Shown here one piece after another: positions 1-6,603 of a stretch of 7,432 nucleotides of DNA; within the stretch, counting starts at the first letter, position 1; each line of letters starts with the position of its first letter. A program made the translations under genes and the position numbers. The DNA is from Bacteroidia bacterium. GTDB taxonomy: Bacteria; Bacteroidota; Bacteroidia; Bacteroidales; Azobacteroidaceae. The notes beneath the pieces were generated by a model. The model did no database searches. It was not told the origin of the DNA and worked only from the letters and a program-made list of their open reading frames with translations. The stretch is taken from the NCBI GenBank assembly GCA_025999115.1, contig BNWW01000083.1, positions 1-7,432 on the forward strand, read 5' to 3'.

Positions 1-1439
1 GTATGTGTATTGCCGGACTTTTGGTCGCCCTTTTCATCGTTTCACGTTGGAAGCGGACGCGCGTATTTACTGCTGCCGAATATATTTCCAATCGCTTGGG
101 AAGCGGCGTTCAAAAGGCCTACACCTATCTGTTCCTGCTGATTTCTCTTTTCACAATGGGTTCTTTTCTTTATCCCGTAGCCAAAATAGTGGAAGTATCA
201 ACCGGATTTCCATTGCAAACGGCCATCCTGCTGTTGGGAGGAATCTGTATTCTGTACGTTACGGTAGGCGGATTGTGGGCTGTGGTGGTAACCGACGTGT
301 TGCAGTTTGTTATCTTGATGGCTGCCGTTCTGATTGTAGTTCCGTTAAGTTTTGATAAAGTCGGCGGAGTGGACGGTTTTATACAACAGGCTCCCGAAGA
401 TTTCTTTCATGTTTTCAATGGGGAATATACCTTGTTTTTTATAGCGGCTTTTTGTATCTATAACTTCGTTTTCTTGGGAGGCCAATGGTCTTATGTACAA
501 CGCTATACCTCCGTGAAGACAGAAAAAGACGCGCGAAAAGTAGGGATATTGTTTGCCGGCCTGTATCTCGTTTGCCCCATTCTTTGGATGCTTCCGCCGA
601 TGATATACCGTGTCTATAACGGCGATTTAACCGGCTTGGCCGACGAAGGGGCTTACCTGTTGATGTGTAAAGCGGTATTACCCAAAGGAATATTAGGATT
701 GATGCTCGGCGGAATGATATTTGCCACGGCAAGTTCGCTGAACGGCTCTTTAAACATATCGGCGGGCGTATTTACCAACGATATTTATAAACGGATTTTC
801 CCGCATTCAACCGATAAAGGGTTAATGAAAGTCGCCCGGTACTCGACCATCGGATTCGGACTTTTATCCATTGTTGTTGCATTGCTTATTCCCTTGATGG
901 GAGGAATCGTGAATGTGGTTATCAGTATTGCCGCCCTGACCGGAGCGCCGCTTTATCTTCCTGTTCTTTGGACGTTGTTTTCGAAGCGGCAGAATAAATA
1001 CACCGTACTTTTTACCACCTTGTTCTGCTTGACTATCAATGCGCTGTTTAAATTTATTACGCCGCTGTTTGGTTTTTCGCTCGACCGCACTGCCGAAATG
1101 CTTGTGGGTGTTTTGGTTCCGATAGCGATACTGGCGCTTGTCGAGCTGTACTTTATTATCAAGAAAAAGAAAGACCCGCAAGCCGCCGTTTGCGAAGAAA
1201 TGATACAAGAGCGGATAGAGAAGCAACGCAAGGAAGAAGAAAGCCTGCCCGGCGAAAAAGTGATTAATGACGATAACCGGGCAAGTTTGAAAGTGATAGG
1301 GATAGGTGTCTGCCTTTCGGGATTGTTTATCCTTCTTTTAGGCGCTCTGTCCGAAGGATTTTCCAGAGCGGTTGTGTGTGGCGTTGCGTCCGTGCTTGCT
1401 CTATTCGGCGCTTGGATATATATAAAATCAAAAAAATAA
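1..1439 (+). CDS. Sodium:solute symporter (SSS family), 5'-truncated by the window edge
   Basis: Inner-membrane Na+-coupled uptake protein of the SSS (SLC5-like) family; the substrate cannot be read from sequence, but context suggests a sugar or sugar acid. The first full codon is at position 3. That ATG is probably internal, because the visible protein (478 residues) opens inside a membrane segment and lacks the first one to two helices expected upstream of the TAAEYISNRLG loop (residues 23-33). The family signature GGLWAVVVTDVLQ is at 89-101. ATASSLNGSLN at 241-251 matches the TM8 region, with A241, S244 and S245 in the A-x-x-S-S spacing of the vSGLT Na2 site. Roughly a dozen hydrophobic segments follow one another to residue 386. 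A highly charged linker (387-428) then leads to two more membrane segments (about 429-449 and 453-474) and a KSKK end. It ends 20 bases before the oxidoreductase gene. The family call is firm; the substrate is unknown. Confidence 0.95.
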   Translation, partial: MCIAGLLVALFIVSRWKRTRVFTAAEYISNRLGSGVQKAYTYLFLLISLFTMGSFLYPVAKIVEVSTGFPLQTAILLLGGICILYVTVGGLWAVVVTDVLQFVILMAAVLIVVPLSFDKVGGVDGFIQQAPEDFFHVFNGEYTLFFIAAFCIYNFVFLGGQWSYVQRYTSVKTEKDARKVGILFAGLYLVCPILWMLPPMIYRVYNGDLTGLADEGAYLLMCKAVLPKGILGLMLGGMIFATASSLNGSLNISAGVFTNDIYKRIFPHSTDKGLMKVARYSTIGFGLLSIVVALLIPLMGGIVNVVISIAALTGAPLYLPVLWTLFSKRQNKYTVLFTTLFCLTINALFKFITPLFGFSLDRTAEMLVGVLVPIAILALVELYFIIKKKKDPQAAVCEEMIQERIEKQRKEEESLPGEKVINDDNRASLKVIGIGVCLSGLFILLLGALSEGFSRAVVCGVASVLALFGAWIYIKSKK

Positions 1440-1459
1440 AATAAAAAGATAGAATAATA
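1440..1459 (+). promoter_or_regulatory. AT-rich leader without Shine-Dalgarno, upstream of the FAD oxidoreductase
   Basis: Twenty bases between the symporter stop and the next ATG, almost all A and T, with no GGAGG-like motif. A is present at -3 and -6 relative to the start codon. Bacteroidota commonly initiate on such A-rich, SD-less leaders, so this supports both the chosen start at 1460 and the host guess. The other two gene junctions (3743-3766 and 6581-6603) also lack a Shine-Dalgarno sequence. Confidence 0.4.
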
Positions 1460-3742
1460 ATGTTTATTTCAGATTTCAGCGATAAGAGAGAATTAAAGAC
1501 CGAGTCAAAACACTTTGACTTGATTGTAGTCGGCGGTGGAATGTCCGGGGTTTGTTGCGCCATTACAGCCGCTCGTCAAGGCGTTTCGGTTGCATTGATA
1601 CAAGACCGCCCCGTATTAGGAGGTAATGCGTCAAGCGAAGTGCGGGTCTGGGTTTTGGGCGCGACTTCCCACATGGGAAATAACAACCGGTGGTCGAGGG
1701 AAGGCGGCGTTATCGACGAAATTTTAGTGGAAAACTTGCATCGAAATAAGGAAGGAAATCCCTTGCTGTTTGATATGGTACTCATTGACAAGGTACAATC
1801 CGAAAAAAATATCTCGTTATTTTTAAATACGGTTGTTTACGACATTGCCAAAAGCAGCCCCGAACGGATTTCAAAAGTATATGCCTTTAATCCGCAAAAC
1901 GGGACAAAATATGAGTTCTTAGGCGATTATTTTGCCGATTGTTCGGGCGATGGCACGGTTGCTTGTCTGTCGGGCGCTTCGTATCGTATTGGCGCCGAAG
2001 AAAAAGAAGTGTACGGAGAATTATTCGCACCCGACAAGGAATATGGCAAATTGCTCGGTCATTCTATCCTCTTTTATACCAAAGACACGGGAAAACCGGT
2101 CAAATATATCGCACCCGGTTTCGCCATCAAAACAGACGAGATAGAAACGTTGATTCCTAAACTCAACAATCCGCATTATTTTAACGTCAAGCAGCATGGA
2201 TGCAAATATTGGTGGCTGGAATACGGTGGCCGGTTAGATACCATTCACGATACGGAAACGATAAAATACGAACTCTGGAAAATTGTGTACGGGGTTTGGG
2301 GCTATATTAAAAACAGCGGTAAATTTCCGGATATGGAAACCCAAACGCTGGAATGGGTCGGATTGATGCCGGGCAAACGCGAAAGCCGCCGTTTTATCGG
2401 GCATTATACGCTTACTCAAAGCGACGTAATAGAGCAACGTACTCATTATGATGCGGTAGCTTATGGCGGTTGGTCGATTGATACACATCCGGCCGATGCG
2501 GTGTACTCTCCTCAAAACGGCTGCAACCAGTGGCACAGCAAAGGTATATTCCAAATACCTTACCGTTGCATGGTGAGCAAGGATTTGGATAATCTATATG
2601 TCGGCGGACGCACCATGAGCGCCTCTCACATTGCACACGCTTCGACCCGTGTTATGTGTACCTCCGCGCATACCGGACAGGCCATCGGAATGGCGGCAGC
2701 TTTATGTGCGAAAAATAAAACGTTGCCGTCGTTTTACATTCAACCGGAAAATATCGGCGAGTTGCAACAAGCGTTGATTAACAGCGGACAATATATTCCC
2801 AATACGGATTTGGCCGATACCGGCAATCTGCTGTATAAATCGAAAATCGCCGTATCAAGCGTGTTGAAATTGGACGAAATACCCTTTGACAATGATTGGC
2901 GCAGATTAGATTATTCGTCGGCGCAATTACTGCCGTTTGAAGGAAATATTCCCGAAATAACGCTGGAAATAAACGCCGGCGAAGATACGGAATTGGTTTG
3001 CCGGCTTAGCACAAGTTCAAAGGATTTCAATTTTACCCCTGATGTAATATTGGAGGAAATAAAACTGGTTCTACCCAAAGGAACATCAACACCAACGCTC
3101 AAATTCAAAGAAAACTGTAACGGATATGGCTTTATTTGTTTGATGCAAAACGAAAAGATTCGGGTTCGCTCATCGAAAATGCTGCTTACCGGAACGGTTT
3201 CGGTCTTTAATTATATAAATCCTGCGGTGTCAAATTTTGGAAAACAAACGCCTCCCGCCGGAATCGGAATTGAAGAATTTGAATTTTGGTGTCCCCGGCG
3301 CCGTCCAGATGGCGCCAACTTTGCCATGCGTTTTGGCCAACCGCTCGAATGTTTCAACGCTACAAACTTGTTGAACGCTTACTATCGTCCCGTGAAGAAA
3401 ACCAATGCGTGGGCTGCCGACTTAAAAGACGATAAACCAAGCCTTACGCTCAATTTCGACAGCTTGGAAACGATAAAAGAGGTAGTTCTGTTTTTGGATA
3501 CCGACTACGACCACGCTATGGAGAATGTGCAAATGGGACATTATGATAATGATATGCCATTGGTCGTGCACAATATCAAAATATATGCAAACGACAAATT
3601 AGTGAAGGAAATTTCCGGCAACTATCAAACCGTATGCGCTATCCGGTTTGAGGAGGAAATACGGACGGATAAACTGACGATCGAAGTTCAGCATCCGTCG
3701 GCTCATACTCCTGCCGCCATTTTCGGATTAATTGTAAAATAA
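1460..3742 (+). CDS. FAD-dependent oxidoreductase (FAD_oxidored / PF12831-like) with beta-rich C-terminal extension
   Basis: Cytoplasmic flavoenzyme, 760 residues, with no signal peptide or membrane segment. The Rossmann dinucleotide motif GGGMSG is at 25-30, followed by the family block RPVLGGNASSE (50-60). A second FAD-contact region reads DCSGDGTVA (160-168). PGKRESRR (304-311) and the C-terminal FAD segment GGRTMSASHIAHASTR (382-397), followed by TGQAIGMAAALC (405-416), complete the flavoprotein core. Residue 48, where many relatives of this fold have the ribose-binding Glu, is Gln followed by Asp. Residues from about 470 to 760 are beta-rich and resemble a discoidin/galactose-binding type module near the end (668-760); that fold assignment is only an impression. 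Homologues are often found in polysaccharide-use loci and are sometimes annotated 'xanthan lyase', which the flavin motifs do not support. The substrate is unknown; a sugar or sugar-derived compound delivered by the adjacent symporter is an inference. The start at 1460 leaves a short polar leader (1-18) before the first beta strand. Confidence 0.93.
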   Translation: MFISDFSDKRELKTESKHFDLIVVGGGMSGVCCAITAARQGVSVALIQDRPVLGGNASSEVRVWVLGATSHMGNNNRWSREGGVIDEILVENLHRNKEGNPLLFDMVLIDKVQSEKNISLFLNTVVYDIAKSSPERISKVYAFNPQNGTKYEFLGDYFADCSGDGTVACLSGASYRIGAEEKEVYGELFAPDKEYGKLLGHSILFYTKDTGKPVKYIAPGFAIKTDEIETLIPKLNNPHYFNVKQHGCKYWWLEYGGRLDTIHDTETIKYELWKIVYGVWGYIKNSGKFPDMETQTLEWVGLMPGKRESRRFIGHYTLTQSDVIEQRTHYDAVAYGGWSIDTHPADAVYSPQNGCNQWHSKGIFQIPYRCMVSKDLDNLYVGGRTMSASHIAHASTRVMCTSAHTGQAIGMAAALCAKNKTLPSFYIQPENIGELQQALINSGQYIPNTDLADTGNLLYKSKIAVSSVLKLDEIPFDNDWRRLDYSSAQLLPFEGNIPEITLEINAGEDTELVCRLSTSSKDFNFTPDVILEEIKLVLPKGTSTPTLKFKENCNGYGFICLMQNEKIRVRSSKMLLTGTVSVFNYINPAVSNFGKQTPPAGIGIEEFEFWCPRRRPDGANFAMRFGQPLECFNATNLLNAYYRPVKKTNAWAADLKDDKPSLTLNFDSLETIKEVVLFLDTDYDHAMENVQMGHYDNDMPLVVHNIKIYANDKLVKEISGNYQTVCAIRFEEEIRTDKLTIEVQHPSAHTPAAIFGLIVK

Positions 3743-3761
3743 CTGTACTCAATATAATCTA

Positions 3762-3770
3762 ATGCCATGA
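3762..3770 (+). promoter_or_regulatory. Two-codon mini-ORF (ATGCCATGA) overlapping the start codon of the exported toroid protein
   Basis: An ATG five bases upstream of the gene 3 start reads Met-Pro-stop, and its TGA overlaps the gene 3 ATG as ATGA. This excludes the upstream ATG as the real start and fixes 3767 as the start followed by a signal peptide. Termination-reinitiation at this site is possible, but so short an element may well be chance. Confidence 0.2.
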
Positions 3771-6580
3771 AACATAATTTATTTATAATATTATGCCTGT
3801 TATCGCTCTCTTTTAATATTCTTGGAGCGAACGTCAAAAACAACTCATTGATAATCAAAGAGGGAGGCGTTGAATTTACATTTTCGCCTGTTTTTACCCT
3901 AATCTATTCGCCGGCCAATCCTAATTTGGGAGCTAAATCGGCAGGAATTAAAGGGGTGCAATACAATGTGGCTGTCTGGAATGCGTTTGATACCACCCAA
4001 GAATTAAAATATACCGCCCGAAAATCCGACCAGTTTGGCGATGGCTTCGACGATGAGATATTGAGCAAAGGAAAACAGCCGGTTACTGCAAATTTGTATG
4101 CCGGCGGCAGAAATGAAGTATTGACAGCCGACAAGGTTACAAAAAAAGGGGAGCTTGTATCGTTTGAATTTCCCCAATCGGAACTGGGACGGCTTCACGC
4201 ACAAATCGACTTGTCGGAAAAATATCCTGTTTTAAGTTTCAGCTTTATGCCTGCCGTAGCTGGTTATTTCTCTATCGGTTATACCGGCGCTCCCGCTTTC
4301 GAGATAGCGGAGATTGATGAATTGTGGCAACCCTTGATTTGGCAGGAAAAAAGAGCGCCTGATAACTCCTATTTAACTTTAGCCTATCGCTGTCCGGCGC
4401 CCACTACATTGGTTACCTACAAAGGAGTTTCCATTGGCGTGGTCGCCCATACCAAAGAAATGCCTTTCGAACCGCTTCCGACAGCAACGAACAGCCGTTT
4501 TGGCGTGGCTTTAAGAAATAAGGATGGCAAAATGCAACCTCAGATTTTTGCACCGGCGCTTGGCGGTATCAATTCCAAGATGAAAGCAAACGAAACATTT
4601 ACGTTTTCCGCCAATTTGTATGTGAAGAAAAATACCTTAAACAAGGCTTTTGAACAGATAGGTCGCGAATTGTTCAATTTCAGGAATTACCGTCATCAGG
4701 AACAGGTGTCCCTCAATACTACGCTGGACAACATGGTCGATTACGGCATGAGCAAATACAGCTTGTTTATCGACAGTCTGAAAGGATGCAACTATTCAAC
4801 CGATGCTCCGGGAGCGGTTAAAAATGTATCTTCGCTCAATCCGTTGCAGATATCCTTGCTGACAGGGCGCGAAGATATATTCAAACAACGCGCGTATCCG
4901 ATGGTGGAATATATGCTTTCGCGTGAAAAATTCTTGTTCTGCATCGACCCGAACCAAAAAATACAGTCGCCGTCCCGTTTGTTGAAAGGCCCCTGCGCCC
5001 CGATAAGCGAATTAGTTACATTATATCTTGTTACGGGAAAAGTAAACACTTTCTTGCTCGACTTGGCCATAAAGGAATACAACGGTGTCCGCACCCGCAA
5101 TCTGGACGATAAAGAATCGGGTAAAACATGGGAAGGCGCGATGCAATTATACAAAGCCACCGGAGATAAACAATGGTTGGATGCAGCTATATCGGGGGCG
5201 GACGAATATTTGGCGCAGCGGGTAAATAAACCGGCGGACGGTTTCAATGGTTCGGGATATTTCTTCTGGACAGGCTATACGCCCAACTATGTGTCTCTTT
5301 TAGAACTGTATGAGCTAACGACAGAGAAACGTTTCTTGGAGGCGGCTCACAAAAGTATTCGCCAATATGCCATGTTTATATGGTTTGTTCCCCAAATTCC
5401 CGATAAGAACGTAGTGGTTAATCCCGAAGGATGGGCGCCGCACTATGCTTACCTGCAAGGCAAAGGATACAAGCGCATGGAAGCTCCGAAAGCCGAAGTT
5501 CCTGCTTGGCGTTTGAGCGAAATCGGGCTGACATCCGAAAGTTCGGGAACTTCTACCGGACACAGGGGAATTTTCATGACGAACTTTGCCCCGTGGATGA
5601 TGCGTATCGGCTATCTAACCAACGACAACTGGTTGCAGGATATTGCCCGCTCGGCCGTTATCGGCAGGTATGCCAATTTCCCCGGATACCATATCAATAC
5701 CGACAGGACAAATGTTTATGAATCGCCGGAATATCCCTACCGCAAGTATGACGAATTGAGTGTAAACTCGTTCCACTACAACCATATTTGGCCTCATACA
5801 AACATATTGACCGATTATTTGATAACCGATGCTTATGTGAAATCGGAAGGCGCTATCGACTTTCCTTCGCAATTTGTCGAAGGCTTCGCTTACCTGCAAA
5901 GTAAATTGTACGGACAGCAAACAGGGAAGATTTATCACGATACCGGCGTGAATCTTTATTTGCCTCAGCACCTTGTAGATACAGGAAACAAGGAAATAAA
6001 CTTTTTGTGCGGATATACCAACGACCGGTTTTATGTAGTGCTGACCAATCAATCCGCAGAAAAGCAAGCGGCAAACATTTCTGTTAATAAAGAATATACA
6101 TTGAATCTGGAAGGAGAACACCGTGTTGAAGTTTGGAAAGACAACAAAAAAGCGGGTACGGCAAAATTAATCGACGGCAGGCTGAAAACCAATATTGCTC
6201 CTAACGGCATAACCGTGTTGATGATTGATGGCGTAACGGCGTCTTCCGAATTGCGGCGACAGTTTGAAAACCCGGCTCCAAGCTGGAAGCAAGCCTATCA
6301 GCAAGATGCCGGGAGCGGCGTTGTAGCCATGCGTTTAGCAATGGGAAGCAATCTGACCACTCTTTTTGTCTATGTGAATAAAGATGATACCGGTTACGAT
6401 AGCGCAACACTCTCGTACTCGATAGATGGCGCAAAATGGGAGAAACTGCATAAGCCTGATTTTCCATTCGAGTTTACTGTGCCTTTGGACCCTGCCGCTT
6501 CGTCGGTAAAAATAGTGGTGGAACAGTTCAAAAATGACGGAAGCATTGAACGTTCTAATGAGATAGTTTTGTTTAAATAA
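3767..6580 (+). CDS. Exported alpha/alpha-toroid protein, probable carbohydrate-active enzyme of unassigned family
   Basis: 937 residues. The N-terminus has one Lys, one His and a hydrophobic stretch (5-19), with likely signal peptidase I cleavage near A21. There is no lipobox cysteine, so it is probably periplasmic or secreted rather than a lipoprotein. Residues about 25-290 form a beta-rich domain homologous to the start of the next gene. Residues about 300-716 look like a six-hairpin toroid: helix pairs are joined by short turns such as SLLTGRED (363-370), LYLVTGK (419-425), LYKATGDKQW (461-470) and LYELTTEKRF (514-523). A long insertion (540-604) carries APHYAYLQG and STGHRG. FHYNHIWPHTN (669-679), with H670, H673 and H677, is the best candidate active-site motif. 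Residues about 745-822 resemble a C-terminal amylase-type beta domain, and about 826-937 a terminal Ig/FN3-like domain without a recognisable sorting tail. Toroid glycoside hydrolases and polysaccharide lyases share this layout. I do not recognise the family, so the activity is an inference. A non-catalytic role is possible. Confidence 0.9.
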   Translation: MKHNLFIILCLLSLSFNILGANVKNNSLIIKEGGVEFTFSPVFTLIYSPANPNLGAKSAGIKGVQYNVAVWNAFDTTQELKYTARKSDQFGDGFDDEILSKGKQPVTANLYAGGRNEVLTADKVTKKGELVSFEFPQSELGRLHAQIDLSEKYPVLSFSFMPAVAGYFSIGYTGAPAFEIAEIDELWQPLIWQEKRAPDNSYLTLAYRCPAPTTLVTYKGVSIGVVAHTKEMPFEPLPTATNSRFGVALRNKDGKMQPQIFAPALGGINSKMKANETFTFSANLYVKKNTLNKAFEQIGRELFNFRNYRHQEQVSLNTTLDNMVDYGMSKYSLFIDSLKGCNYSTDAPGAVKNVSSLNPLQISLLTGREDIFKQRAYPMVEYMLSREKFLFCIDPNQKIQSPSRLLKGPCAPISELVTLYLVTGKVNTFLLDLAIKEYNGVRTRNLDDKESGKTWEGAMQLYKATGDKQWLDAAISGADEYLAQRVNKPADGFNGSGYFFWTGYTPNYVSLLELYELTTEKRFLEAAHKSIRQYAMFIWFVPQIPDKNVVVNPEGWAPHYAYLQGKGYKRMEAPKAEVPAWRLSEIGLTSESSGTSTGHRGIFMTNFAPWMMRIGYLTNDNWLQDIARSAVIGRYANFPGYHINTDRTNVYESPEYPYRKYDELSVNSFHYNHIWPHTNILTDYLITDAYVKSEGAIDFPSQFVEGFAYLQSKLYGQQTGKIYHDTGVNLYLPQHLVDTGNKEINFLCGYTNDRFYVVLTNQSAEKQAANISVNKEYTLNLEGEHRVEVWKDNKKAGTAKLIDGRLKTNIAPNGITVLMIDGVTASSELRRQFENPAPSWKQAYQQDAGSGVVAMRLAMGSNLTTLFVYVNKDDTGYDSATLSYSIDGAKWEKLHKPDFPFEFTVPLDPAASSVKIVVEQFKNDGSIERSNEIVLFK

Positions 6581-6584
6581 TCCT

Positions 6585-6601
6585 TATTATTTGGAATAAT
6601 A
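6585..6601 (+). other. Short AT-only inverted repeat in the gene 3-gene 4 junction
   Basis: Seven bases (TATTATT), a three-base loop (TGG) and the perfect reverse complement (AATAATA) lie between the stop of gene 3 and the ATG of gene 4, ending two bases before that ATG. The stem has no G-C pairs and no T-run follows it, so it is a poor intrinsic terminator. It could weakly affect initiation of gene 4 or mark an mRNA end, or be a product of AT-rich sequence. Confidence 0.3.
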
Positions 6602-6603
6602 TC

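Noticed and set aside
3..5. ATG at position 3 as the true start of the symporter
   Set aside because: The protein would begin inside a membrane helix and lack the first helices that carry part of the Na+ site, so the real start is upstream of the window.
1460..3742. Xanthan lyase as the product of gene 2
   Set aside because: This label is sometimes attached to such proteins, but the N-terminal half carries complete FAD-binding motifs and there is no signal peptide, so a cytoplasmic flavoenzyme fits better.
4792..5247. Open frame of 151 codons on the - strand
   Set aside because: Antisense to the toroid core, with no domain or start context; explained by codon bias of the real gene.
5615..6121. 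Open frame of 168 codons on the - strand inside the toroid gene
   Set aside because: It lies fully antisense to a convincing coding frame, has cysteine- and aromatic-rich low-plausibility sequence and no recognisable domain. It is a shadow of the + strand gene.
6585..6601. Inverted repeat as a transcription terminator
   Set aside because: The stem is seven A-T pairs only and is not followed by a T-run. The next gene begins two bases later and is homologous to the previous one, so read-through is more likely.
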